A stretch of DNA of 64,000 nucleotides from a virus. The DNA lies in the IMG/VR virus record IMGVR_UViG_3300027817_000001, positions 1 through 64,000 of that record; one strand, written 5' to 3'. Under the pieces are notes generated by a model. It had not been told where the DNA came from and did not search any database. It saw only the letters and a list, made by a program, of their open reading frames with translations. The stretch's first letter is position 1. The number at the start of each line of letters is the position of its first letter. Both the position numbers and the translations under genes were made by a program. Positions 41,586 to 48,553 of the stretch are shown piece after piece.

Positions 41586-41587
41586 AA
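41560..41587 (-). promoter_or_regulatory. leftward early promoter
   Basis: On the minus strand a perfect -35 TTGACA (41587-41582) is separated by 16 bases from TAGATT (41565-41560). It points at the gene starting at 41523. It overlaps the rightward promoter, so the two should compete or be jointly repressed. Confidence 0.65.
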
Positions 41588-41594
41588 TGATAAA
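41567..41594 (+). promoter_or_regulatory. rightward early promoter
   Basis: TTGCTT (41567-41572) and GATAAA (41589-41594) are separated by 16 bases and point at the HTH gene. The sequences are weaker than in the leftward promoter. Start would fall near 41600, leaving a leader without an obvious ribosome-binding site. Confidence 0.5.
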
Positions 41595-41620
41595 AATTGC
41601 ATGCCACCAACATTTTTGCT

Positions 41621-41974
41621 ATGCCAGTGGCTATGACAGAACAGCGATCCGCAATCCTGCAGGCCTATGACCGCGTGATTTCGCGGGTGATAGACCTTTA
41701 CTCTCAAGAACATGGCACGACGCGTGGCGCGCTCAGTTGGCTTGCCACGCAGATCGAAACATCGCGGCAAAACATCGACAATTGGGGTAAGAAATCCGGA
41801 ATCCCGCCGGCCCATGTCGAGACCATCCAGAAAATCACCGGACTAAAAAAGGACGAGATTCGGCCCGACACCCTCATTGTCGAGGTGCCCAAAAAAGCAT
41901 GGAGCCGACTCGCTCCTAAGGAACTCGTCGACCAATCCACCATCCACAGCACAAAGGGACGCAAATATGGCTAG
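41621..41974 (+). CDS. Cro/YdaS-like HTH regulator (117 aa)
   Basis: The HTH region [40 protein letters not shown] and [13 protein letters not shown] resembles phage Cro/YdaS-like helix-turn-helix regulators. ATG 41633 would give a 113-aa protein; the choice of 41621 is uncertain, and no strong ribosome-binding site is visible for either. It is the first gene of the rightward operon, overlaps the GapR-like gene by 8 bases, and probably controls the divergent promoters. Confidence 0.75.
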   Translation: MPVAMTEQRSAILQAYDRVISRVIDLYSQEHGTTRGALSWLATQIETSRQNIDNWGKKSGIPPAHVETIQKITGLKKDEIRPDTLIVEVPKKAWSRLAPKELVDQSTIHSTKGRKYG

Positions 41975-42239
41975 CTATGCGGTTGCCGCCGACCAGCTCA
42001 AATCCATTATTGAACGGATAGAACGACTTGAGGAAGAAAAGCGCGCGATCGGCGATGACATCAAGGACGTCTACACCGAGGCTAAAGGCAACGGGTTCGA
42101 CACCAAGGCCCTGCGTGAGATCGTCCGGATGCGCCGGCAGGACCCGAACGAGCGGCAGGAAGCCGAGACCGTGCTGGAGGTCTACATGCAGGCCTTGGGC
42201 ATGCTCCCGCTGTTCGGTGCGGCTGAGAAGGCGGCCTGA
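41967..42239 (+). CDS. GapR/DUF2312-family chromatin protein (90 aa)
   Basis: The product matches the GapR/DUF2312 family: [57 protein letters not shown] and [12 protein letters not shown]. In Caulobacter GapR clamps overtwisted AT-rich DNA ahead of polymerases and is confined largely to Alphaproteobacteria. A phage copy may adjust supercoiling for replication or transcription. The length equals cellular GapR. Confidence 0.85.
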   Translation: MASYAVAADQLKSIIERIERLEEEKRAIGDDIKDVYTEAKGNGFDTKALREIVRMRRQDPNERQEAETVLEVYMQALGMLPLFGAAEKAA

Positions 42240-42598
42240 TGACCGAGACCGTCATCACCCTTTCCATGCCCCCGAGCACGAACAATCTGTTCCTGAACGG
42301 CCGCGGCGGAGCAGCGGGCCGCCCACGTTCGCCAGAATACCGAGCCTGGGCCAAAGAGGCGGGCTGGGCTTTGGCCTCTCAGCGGCCTCGCGCCGTGCCG
42401 GGACGGGTAGTCCTGCTGATCGAGATCGAGGAACCGAAGACGAAACACCGGCAGGACTGCACGAACCGGATCAAGGCGGTGGAGGACCTGCTGGTCGACC
42501 ACGGCGTGATCGAGGGGGACGACCAGAGATTCGTTCGGGCAGTGACCGTTCGGTGGGCAGATGTTGCCGGTGTGCGGGTGACGGTGCAATCCGAATGA
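42239..42598 (+). CDS. RusA-family Holliday junction resolvase
   Basis: This 119-aa protein has the RusA layout: PPSTNNLFLNGRGG at the N-terminus, TKHRQDCTNRIKAVEDLLVD with Asp residues near 73 and 83, and IEGDDQRFVRAV with Asp near 94-95. It should cut four-way junctions during phage recombination or packaging. It overlaps both neighbours by 1-4 bases. Confidence 0.9.
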   Translation: MTETVITLSMPPSTNNLFLNGRGGAAGRPRSPEYRAWAKEAGWALASQRPRAVPGRVVLLIEIEEPKTKHRQDCTNRIKAVEDLLVDHGVIEGDDQRFVRAVTVRWADVAGVRVTVQSE

Positions 42599-43182
42599 CC
42601 TGGCCGTTCGGTGCGATGCGCCCGCTGTCCTATGACGTGCTGATGGCCGATCCGCCCTGGAGCTTCGAGAACTGGTCCGAGGCCGGCGAGGCCAAGAACG
42701 CCAAGGCGCAATACGACTGCATGCCGACGGCGGACATCTGCGCTATGCCGGTCGGCCAGCTCGCGCGCGGAGACGCCTGGCTGTGGCTTTGGGGCACGTT
42801 CCCGATGCTGCCGGATGCGCTCCGCGTCATGGAGGCGTGGGGTTTCCGCTACGTCACCGGTGGGCCATGGATCAAGCGCGGCCGCTCTGGCAAGCTCGCA
42901 TTCGGGAATGGCTATGTTCTTCGATCGTGCTCGGAAATCTTCCTGCTGGGCAAGTGCGGCGATCCTGGCACGCTCAACAAGTCGACGCGCAACGTGATCG
43001 AGGCGCCGCGGCGGCGGCATTCGGAGAAGCCAGACGAGGCCTATGCGGTGTGCGAATCACTGTTTCCGGCCATGAAGCGAGCCGATATCTTCTCGCGCAC
43101 AGACCGCCCCGGCTGGGATGCATGGGGTAATGAGGTAGGGAAATTCAATCCGCAGTGTGCCGAGCCTTCGTTGATACACTAG
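42595..43182 (+). CDS. MT-A70-type DNA adenine methyltransferase (195 aa)
   Basis: ATG 42595 begins a 195-aa protein. The motif DPPW (residues 19-22, LMADPPWSFENW) is the N6-adenine catalytic signature of the MT-A70 clan. It is followed by DAWLWLWGTFPMLPDALRVM and RPGWDAWGNEV. The likely effect is protection of phage DNA from restriction or regulation. It overlaps RusA by 4 bases. Confidence 0.9.
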   Translation: MTWPFGAMRPLSYDVLMADPPWSFENWSEAGEAKNAKAQYDCMPTADICAMPVGQLARGDAWLWLWGTFPMLPDALRVMEAWGFRYVTGGPWIKRGRSGKLAFGNGYVLRSCSEIFLLGKCGDPGTLNKSTRNVIEAPRRRHSEKPDEAYAVCESLFPAMKRADIFSRTDRPGWDAWGNEVGKFNPQCAEPSLIH

Positions 43183-43226
43183 CCATAGCTATTGCAAACC
43201 GTCACGAATCTGCCCTACAAAAGCAC

Positions 43227-43255
43227 GGGCCCCGAGGTGGTAAACCTCGAGGCCC
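43227..43255. other. stem-loop 1 of the intergenic region
   Basis: CGAGGT (43233-43238) pairs with ACCTCG (43244-43249) over a GGTAA loop, and GGGCC (43227-43231) pairs with GGCCC (43251-43255). One mismatched position on each arm interrupts the 11 pairs. No T-run follows on the plus strand; on the minus strand a short CTTTT follows. Confidence 0.6.
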
Positions 43256-43512
43256 AAGCTAAGGTCCGACCGAGTTGGAAGCTCGCCGGATTGGACTACC
43301 CGAGAATAGATGCTGCGCGGCATCGGATAGTGATCATTGATTTAGGCTGTTCGCGCCTATTCGTCAATGCAACCTCCCCAACCGCCACATCAATAATCGG
43401 TTCCTAAGACCGCGAGTGATCGCGGCCGGAGCTTTGCTGTGCTGTTGGGTGTCGCTCGGTGGTCCCGCCCCATAGAAGCCAGGATGAGCCGCACGGCGCT
43501 GCGGGGGCGAAC

Positions 43513-43537
43513 GGAGGGTATGGCCCTCCCCTCTTTT
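43513..43537 (+). terminator. possible intrinsic terminator
   Basis: GGAGGG (43513-43518) pairs with CCCTCC (43524-43529) over a TATGG loop, followed by CCTCTTTT. The stem is short but the T-tract fits. It could end the transcript of the methyltransferase operon or act as an attenuator. Confidence 0.45.
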
Positions 43538-43590
43538 GAACCCATTTTCGGGGCCCGCGATCCCAGAGAAGACCTGCAAGGGCGCCTCCC

Positions 43591-43710
43591 ATGCAGGCCG
43601 GCAAGAACCGGAAAACCAGTATTCGGCGAGCCAATCGGCTTGCTCCTCTTGGCAAGAGGCAGGGAAGCCCGAGGAGGGTATCTCTGGAAGAAAAGGGAGA
43701 AGTCGTCTAA
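43591..43710 (+). CDS. possible small basic protein (39 aa)
   Basis: ATG at 43591 opens a frame encoding MQAGKNRKTSIRRANRLAPL and ending in EEKGEVV. The sequence is basic, but the ribosome-binding site is poor and a stem-loop lies within it. It may be chance. Confidence 0.2.
   Translation: MQAGKNRKTSIRRANRLAPLGKRQGSPRRVSLEEKGEVV
43645..43659 (+). other. stem-loop 3 of the intergenic region
   Basis: CCTCTT (43645-43650) pairs perfectly with AAGAGG (43654-43659) over a GGC loop. It lies about 70 bases before the DUF5131 start and could affect its translation. Confidence 0.45.
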
Positions 43711-43726
43711 ATTTTGGAGGGTTCCA

Positions 43727-44485
43727 ATGGCTGAAACAACTGAGATCGCGTGGTGTGATTCGACGTTCAACCCGTGGATCGGGTGCCAGAAAGTCTCGCC
43801 TGGCTGCGACAACTGCTATGCCGAGACGCTGATGGACAAGCGTTATCACAAAGTCAAATGGGGCCCGCACGGCGAGCGAAAGCGCACCAGCGAGGCGAAC
43901 TGGAAGCAGCCGCTGCATTGGGCGCGCCGTGCGGCTGTAGCCAAAGCCAAGGCTTGGGCTAATTGCGAGCCAGCGCCCGAGCGGCCGCGCGTGTTCTGCT
44001 CGTCGCTTGCGGACTGGCTCGACAATCAAGTTCCAAGGCAATGGCGCAACGAGCTCGGCACGATGATCTGTTCGACGCCAGAGCTTGATTGGCTGTTGCT
44101 GACGAAACGCCCAGAAAATTACAAACGATTAGCTCCTTGGAATCTAGACGAAATCCCATCGAATGTTTGGATCGGATTCACGGCCGAGGACCAGGAGCAC
44201 TATGATCGCCGGTGGGCGATCGTGCGCGATATCCCGGCGCGTGTGCGTTTCTGCTCCTATGAGCCGGCGCTGGGGCCGTTGGAACTGTCCGGCTCAGTTC
44301 ATCCGGACTGGATAATCTGCGGCGGCGAGAGCGGGGCAGGATATCGCGACATGCCGGAGGAATGGGCGGACCAAATCCGGTATGAATGTGGTGTGGCCGG
44401 CGTGGCGTTCTTCATGAAGCAGATGGCGGGCAAGAAGCCGATTCCATATCGGCTGCAGGTTCGCGAATTTCCGGAGGTTCGCTGA
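43727..44485 (+). CDS. DUF5131 (phage Gp37/Gp68) protein, radical-SAM-like
   Basis: The start is ATG 43727 with TTTGGAGGG upstream. The 252-aa product opens TTEIAWCDSTFNPWIGCQKV then SPGCDNCYAETL, a triple-Cys pattern typical of the Gp37/Gp68 family and resembling radical-SAM iron-sulfur sites. Further features are VFCSSLADWLDNQVP, LDWLLLTKRPEN, WIICGGESGAGYRDMP. Distant relation to radical-SAM photolyase-like enzymes suggests nucleic-acid modification; this is inference. Confidence 0.8.
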   Translation: MAETTEIAWCDSTFNPWIGCQKVSPGCDNCYAETLMDKRYHKVKWGPHGERKRTSEANWKQPLHWARRAAVAKAKAWANCEPAPERPRVFCSSLADWLDNQVPRQWRNELGTMICSTPELDWLLLTKRPENYKRLAPWNLDEIPSNVWIGFTAEDQEHYDRRWAIVRDIPARVRFCSYEPALGPLELSGSVHPDWIICGGESGAGYRDMPEEWADQIRYECGVAGVAFFMKQMAGKKPIPYRLQVREFPEVR

Positions 44486-44712
44486 TGCCCGCCACCACAC
44501 CTGAAGCCCTCGCCCGCAAGGCCGAGACCAAGCGCCGGCGCCGCCGTGAAGCCACCGAGGTGGTGCGGATCAAACTGCAGAAATCCGACTGGCCGCGCTA
44601 CAAGATCGCGGCGCGGAAGATGCGTGGGAAGCTGCCGGACATGAGCAAGGCCGAGCTGCGGGACATGCTGGCGCAGGCGGCGCAGAACACGGCGGGGGCG
44701 CAAGATGCCTGA
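44485..44712 (+). CDS. small basic protein (75 aa)
   Basis: ATG 44485 overlaps the DUF5131 stop (TGATG). The product has EALARKAETKRRRRREATEV, then a helix RIKLQKSDWPRYKIAARKM and a Gln/Ala-rich end. Probably DNA- or RNA-binding; it overlaps DUF4326 by 8 bases. Confidence 0.6.
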   Translation: MPATTPEALARKAETKRRRRREATEVVRIKLQKSDWPRYKIAARKMRGKLPDMSKAELRDMLAQAAQNTAGAQDA

Positions 44713-45094
44713 GCGAATCCAGCGTAAGCGCACTCCGGGTTGGAAGAAGCCAGAAAACACAGTCTACGTTGGTCGCGGTAGCAAATGGGGAAATCCTTTC
44801 GTCGTTGGTGAACCGTCAGGAATTTTTGATGGCAAGGATGGTCGATGCCTCGGCATGCGCGACCAGCCAGAAATTCTCATTCCATCTCTCGCGCTTGAGC
44901 AGGTGATGGAGTTTTACCGCAATGCGGTCGAAGGCTACATTAAGCCAGAAATGTACCCAGCCGGCCATACCTTCAGCAATATCATTCGGCCACATAGCAG
45001 ACTGCGCGAGTTACGCGGTAAAAATTTGATGTGCTGGTGTGCGCTAGACAAGCCATGCCATGCGGACATCCTGCTGGAAATTGCCAATGCATGA
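44705..45094 (+). CDS. DUF4326-domain protein (129 aa)
   Basis: The pattern RKRTPGWKKPENTVYVGRGS, KWGNPFVVGEP and LRELRGKNLMCWCALDKPCH is the DUF4326 signature (VGRGSKWGNPF...CWC...PCHADILLE). The family occurs in phages and bacteria and its biochemistry is unknown; the conserved Cys and His may bind metal. It overlaps both the small basic gene and the helicase gene. Confidence 0.8.
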   Translation: MPERIQRKRTPGWKKPENTVYVGRGSKWGNPFVVGEPSGIFDGKDGRCLGMRDQPEILIPSLALEQVMEFYRNAVEGYIKPEMYPAGHTFSNIIRPHSRLRELRGKNLMCWCALDKPCHADILLEIANA

Positions 45095-46481
45095 CGTCCA
45101 ACTCGAACAGTCCATCCTTGGGTGCGTGCTGATGCGCAACGACCTTTTCCCGGTGATCGAGGAGAAGGTCAAAGCCGCCGATTTCTTCGAGCCGGTCCAT
45201 ACGAGCATCTTTGAGATCGCGTCGTCCATGATCGGCATGGGCAAACTGGCGAACCCGCTCACGGTCAAGCCGTTCCTGCCGTCAGACATGACGATCGGCG
45301 AATTGACCGTGAGCCAGTATCTCGCCCGGCTCGCGGCCGAGAGCTGCACGGCGAACGAGGCGCCGCACCTCGCCGGGGTGATTCGCGATCTGGCGGATCG
45401 GCGGACCATTGCCGCAGTGGGCGAGCAGTTGCGCGGCGTGCAGGCGGATCCGACCGAACTGGCCTCATGGGGAGTCGAAGAGTTGGACAAGGTCGCGGTG
45501 TCCAGGAGCACCAAGGCCACGCCGGCGGTGTCGGCCGGGGAGTCGGCGGCGCGCGCGCTGGACGCGATCGCACAGGCCTATCAGCTCGACGGGGCAATCA
45601 CCGGGATCAGCTACGGCCTGCCCGAGCTCGACGCCAAGACCAACGGGCTGCAGCGGGGGCAGCTGTCAATTTTGGCTGGCAGACCCGGAATGATGAAAAC
45701 CGGAATCGCATTGTCTGCGGCGCGCCGCATGTCGGAAGCTGGTTACAAGGGACTGTTTTTCTCCCTTGAGATGACGGACACGCAGCTTACTCCGCGCATT
45801 TTCTCCGACATTATTTTCGAGACCAAAGAGGTTCACTATACCCGAATGCTGGCGGGACAGGTATCGGAAGCTGAGTTCACGCTGATCCGCGACGCTGCAC
45901 TGACGCTGGAAAGCTGGCCCTTGCAGATCGAGCAGGACGACGTAAGCCTGTCGCAGATAGCGACCCGCGCCCGTCAGCGAAAGCGCAAGTATGGATTGGA
46001 CTACATCGTGGTCGACCACATCGGCCATGTCCAATCGGCGGACCGCTATCGCGGAAACAGAAACCTGGAAATATCGGAAATTTCCGGCGGCCTGATGCGC
46101 CTCGCCCGAGAATTGGATATCGGTGTTTTGGCGCTAAACCAGCTAAGCAGAGCGGTCGAGGGGCGCGACAACAAGCGCCCGACGCTTTCTGATTTGCGTG
46201 ACAGTGGCAGTCTCGAGCAGGACGCGGCGATCGTAATGTTCGTCTATCGCGAGGCCTACTACCTGCAGTACCAGGAGCCGAGGCCCGGAACGCCGGAGCA
46301 CGGCGTTTGGCAGGAAAAGATGATCGCCTGTCTAAACGACATCGAAATAATCATCGGCAAGCAAAGAAATGGGCCTACGTGTACCGTGCAGGCCTACGTC
46401 AACCCCGCCTGCAACGCCGTCCGGCCGAAGGGCTGGTATCGCGACTTCGCCCAGCAATCCACCGAGGAATTTGCATTTTAA
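45087..46481 (+). CDS. DnaB-type replicative helicase
   Basis: The start is ATG 45087 (MHDVQLEQSILGCVLMRND), the normal DnaB beginning. The 464-aa protein has an N-terminal helical domain (about 1-110), a linker and a RecA-like ATPase: Walker A near 197-206 (AGRPGMMKTG), FFSLEMTDTQL, Walker B DYIVVDHIGH near 305-313 and LALNQLSRAVEGRDNKRP followed by LSDLRDSGSLEQDAAIVMFV. It unwinds DNA ahead of host polymerase. The loader gene follows after 14 bases. Confidence 0.95.
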   Translation: MHDVQLEQSILGCVLMRNDLFPVIEEKVKAADFFEPVHTSIFEIASSMIGMGKLANPLTVKPFLPSDMTIGELTVSQYLARLAAESCTANEAPHLAGVIRDLADRRTIAAVGEQLRGVQADPTELASWGVEELDKVAVSRSTKATPAVSAGESAARALDAIAQAYQLDGAITGISYGLPELDAKTNGLQRGQLSILAGRPGMMKTGIALSAARRMSEAGYKGLFFSLEMTDTQLTPRIFSDIIFETKEVHYTRMLAGQVSEAEFTLIRDAALTLESWPLQIEQDDVSLSQIATRARQRKRKYGLDYIVVDHIGHVQSADRYRGNRNLEISEISGGLMRLARELDIGVLALNQLSRAVEGRDNKRPTLSDLRDSGSLEQDAAIVMFVYREAYYLQYQEPRPGTPEHGVWQEKMIACLNDIEIIIGKQRNGPTCTVQAYVNPACNAVRPKGWYRDFAQQSTEEFAF

Positions 46482-46495
46482 CCGAGGAACCATCC

Positions 46496-46948
46496 ATGAC
46501 AGCACAAGTGCTTGAGCTATTCCCGGACATCGCGCCAACCCATATCGACCCACCGAAGAAGCCGCCGCGCAAGCCGCCAGCCAAGAAGGAGCGCTACTCG
46601 CCCGAGTTCGAATCGTTCTGGTCGCAGTATCCCCGCAAGCTAAACTGCTCCAAGCTGATGGCCTTCCGGGCATGGAACAAGCTTGACGACGAGGAGCAGG
46701 TGCAGGTTCAAGCCGTCCTGCCCGTGTTCGTCCGCATGATGCGCGGCAAGGACGAGCAGTATATCGCCCACGCTGTGAGGTGGCTCAACCAGAAGCGGTT
46801 CGAGACGATCGTGATCCCGCCATCGGCGCCGTCGGCATCGGCGCCAACGGTCGATTGGGCGAAGGCCAAGCGGATATTTGAGGCCACGGGCAGATGGGCA
46901 GCCGAGCTCGGACCTGAACCTGGCGCGCCGGGGAGCCGCTGCCCATGA
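46496..46948 (+). CDS. helicase loader or replication accessory protein (150 aa)
   Basis: ATG 46496 follows CGAGGAA. A Lys/Pro-rich N-terminus leads to YSPEFESFWSQYPRKLNCSK, LMAFRAWNKLDDEEQ and EQYIAHAVRWLNQKRFE, a pattern recurrent in phage replication proteins that sit beside DnaB helicases. The presumed role is delivering the helicase to phage DNA. Confidence 0.75.
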   Translation: MTAQVLELFPDIAPTHIDPPKKPPRKPPAKKERYSPEFESFWSQYPRKLNCSKLMAFRAWNKLDDEEQVQVQAVLPVFVRMMRGKDEQYIAHAVRWLNQKRFETIVIPPSAPSASAPTVDWAKAKRIFEATGRWAAELGPEPGAPGSRCP

Positions 46949-47547
46949 TTGCCGCTCTGTTCGTCGATCCAGCCGGATGCTATTCCGAGCTTCCAGACGT
47001 AGAATTCTGGGGACCAGATCGCGATGCGCGCTTCTACCGCGGCCCGCATCCCATCGTGGCGCATCCGCCGTGTGAGCGCTGGGGCCGATACTGGCACGGC
47101 TCGCCGCGCAAGCCGCATCAATATCAACTTGGTGATGATAACGGCTGCTTTGAGGCTGCCCTGCGGTCCCTGGTGCTGTGCGGTGGCGTGCTCGAACACC
47201 CGGCCTATTCGAAAGCATGGGACGCGTTTGATCTGCCAAAGCCTGATCATCGCGGCGGCTGGCGCCTCGCTGGCGGCTTTGCTGTCGCTCACGTTGAGCA
47301 AGCGCACTATGGGCACATAGCGCGCAAGGCGACTTGGCTGCTTGCGCACGAACCGTGCATGCTTCCAGAATTGATCTGGGGGCGGGCCGAGCAACGCCTG
47401 TCGCCTATTGCCGTCGAGAGGCACGGATATGAAAAAGCTCGGCGGTCGGGCGTCATGGCCTATGGCAAGGACAGGTCCAGGATCAGGGCGGCCACGCCGA
47501 TTCCGTTCCGGGACCTTCTTATAAAAATCGCCAAATCGTCAAATTGA
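46945..47547 (+). CDS. C5-methyltransferase-like phage protein (200 aa)
   Basis: It overlaps the loader gene by 4 bases. Residues AALFVDPAGCYSELP at the N-terminus, VAHPPCERWGRYW and GGVLEHPAYSKAW mirror motifs I, IV (PPC) and VI of cytosine-C5 methyltransferases, while EQAHYGHIARKATWLL resembles the region after the target-recognition domain. It is far shorter than typical enzymes and no distinct target domain is seen. It may be an active minimal methyltransferase, a decoy, or a related fold with another job. Confidence 0.6.
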   Translation: MIAALFVDPAGCYSELPDVEFWGPDRDARFYRGPHPIVAHPPCERWGRYWHGSPRKPHQYQLGDDNGCFEAALRSLVLCGGVLEHPAYSKAWDAFDLPKPDHRGGWRLAGGFAVAHVEQAHYGHIARKATWLLAHEPCMLPELIWGRAEQRLSPIAVERHGYEKARRSGVMAYGKDRSRIRAATPIPFRDLLIKIAKSSN

Positions 47548-47551
47548 TCCG

Positions 47552-47579
47552 TTGACATTCTCCCGGAAGCTTCTATGAT
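47552..47579 (+). promoter_or_regulatory. strong promoter for the accessory operon
   Basis: A perfect TTGACA (47552-47557) and TATGAT (47574-47579) are 16 bases apart. It lies in the gap after the methyltransferase-like gene and would start transcription about 30 bases before the 76-aa gene. Confidence 0.65.
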
Positions 47580-47619
47580 TTGTTTGCAAGAGGCGACAGC
47601 AACACGACGGGAGATGGAC

Positions 47620-47850
47620 ATGAATGAGAGCACCAAATTCACCCGCATCATTCTTCCTGATGGGAATGGCAAGACTGTTTCAGGCCAGCTTGGCTTTCAG
47701 GTTGGCGAGCGCATCATGAAGGGCGATGTGGCAGAATGGCCGGAACTTAGCGGTTATCGCGTTTATGCGCGTCAGTTCGGGATTGGTGGGCGTTGCAATT
47801 ATCGCGGTGAATATGAGTCTGGAACTTGCATGAACTTGCTAGTTAACTGA
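47620..47850 (+). CDS. hypothetical small protein (76 aa)
   Basis: ATG 47620 is chosen because GGGAG lies 8 bases upstream. The product has FTRIILPDGNGKTVSGQLGF, a beta-rich core and a C-terminal GGRCNYRGEYESGTCMNLL with two Cys. It is the first gene after a strong promoter, so it is likely expressed early. Function is unknown. Confidence 0.65.
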   Translation: MNESTKFTRIILPDGNGKTVSGQLGFQVGERIMKGDVAEWPELSGYRVYARQFGIGGRCNYRGEYESGTCMNLLVN

Positions 47851-47894
47851 CACCTCCGGCCGCGCGAATGCGGCCCAACCACCGAGCGACTAGC

Positions 47895-48104
47895 ATGACC
47901 ATGAGCGAATGCATGAAAGCGGCGCACGCCGAGGCCCGGAGCATCATCGCGGCGCGGAGCCGGATGGAAGGCCCGATCAGCTACCGAGAGGCGATAAAGT
48001 TCGGCCTTCGGCGGGTGTACAACAAGCTGCTGACGGATCGCAACATGGCGATCATCGCGGCGCAGGCGGAGACGCCGAAGTTCATGTGGCTGAGGGGGTG
48101 GTGA
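47895..48104 (+). CDS. hypothetical helical protein (69 aa)
   Basis: ATG 47895 (or 47901) begins a charged helical product with KAAHAEARSIIAARSRMEGP and YREAIKFGLRRVYNKLLTD. It abuts the next gene without spacing. Function is unknown. Confidence 0.6.
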   Translation: MTMSECMKAAHAEARSIIAARSRMEGPISYREAIKFGLRRVYNKLLTDRNMAIIAAQAETPKFMWLRGW

Positions 48105-48415
48105 TGACGGACAAGATTGAACATTCGCCGCTGCCGTGGTTTGCTGATCCGGACGACCGCGACGGGATGGAATGGAACATCCATATCGTAGAGCACGATC
48201 GCCCACATATGCGCATCTGCTTCATGTCTCGCGGAGATGAGAGCGCAGCCAATGCCGCCCTGATCGTCAAGGCTTGCAATGCCCATGCGAAGCTCGTCGC
48301 GGCCCTGGAGAAGATCGCAAGCGGCACAGAGGATACGGTTTTTCCATTTAGATGCTTGCCTGACAGCGAGATGAAGCGCATCGCGCGTGACGCCCTCGCC
48401 AGCCTCAAGGAGTGA
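48104..48415 (+). CDS. ead/Ea22-style phage protein (103 aa)
   Basis: ATG 48104. HSPLPWFADPDDRDGMEWNI at the N-terminus and ALIVKACNAHAKLVAALEKI near the middle are hallmarks of a large group of short phage proteins (PW...NAxLIVxAxNxHxxLVxxL). They are usually of unknown role and lie in accessory regions. Confidence 0.75.
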   Translation: MTDKIEHSPLPWFADPDDRDGMEWNIHIVEHDRPHMRICFMSRGDESAANAALIVKACNAHAKLVAALEKIASGTEDTVFPFRCLPDSEMKRIARDALASLKE

Positions 48416-48421
48416 GCCATC

Positions 48422-48553
48422 ATGCGACACGAGAAGGTCTTGACCATGCACAGCGCGCCGGTCCGGCCCAGGCCGGGCATCCAGACGAAGCTGATCAACA
48501 CGGCGGCCGGCCATCCGTTTGCCTTGGAACATAATGGAAATGCCTATAATTGA
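48422..48553 (+). CDS. short ORF probably truncated by the following HNH gene (43 aa)
   Basis: ATG 48422 lies 6 bases after the preceding stop. The peptide MRHEKVLTMHSAPVRPRPGI shows ordered coding character, then ends in low-complexity AAGHPFALEHNGNAYN as the frame enters the start of the HNH gene. It looks like the N-terminal remains of an older gene replaced at its 3' end. Confidence 0.4.
   Translation: MRHEKVLTMHSAPVRPRPGIQTKLINTAAGHPFALEHNGNAYN

Larger units (their letters stand above)
43183..43726. other. 540-base hairpin-rich gap between the methyltransferase and DUF5131 genes
   Basis: No gene is well supported here. The interval holds three perfect or near-perfect stem-loops, a purine-rich block and a ribosome-binding site (TTTGGAGGG) for the DUF5131 gene. 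A weak ORF starts at 43192 but its codons run through the first hairpin. A 39-aa ORF at 43591-43710 is possible. A structured RNA or leader element is a reasonable alternative. Confidence 0.6.

Noticed and set aside
43192-43407. A 71-aa frame starting at TTG
   Set aside because: It reads through the first perfect stem-loop, has poor codon character and no ribosome-binding site.
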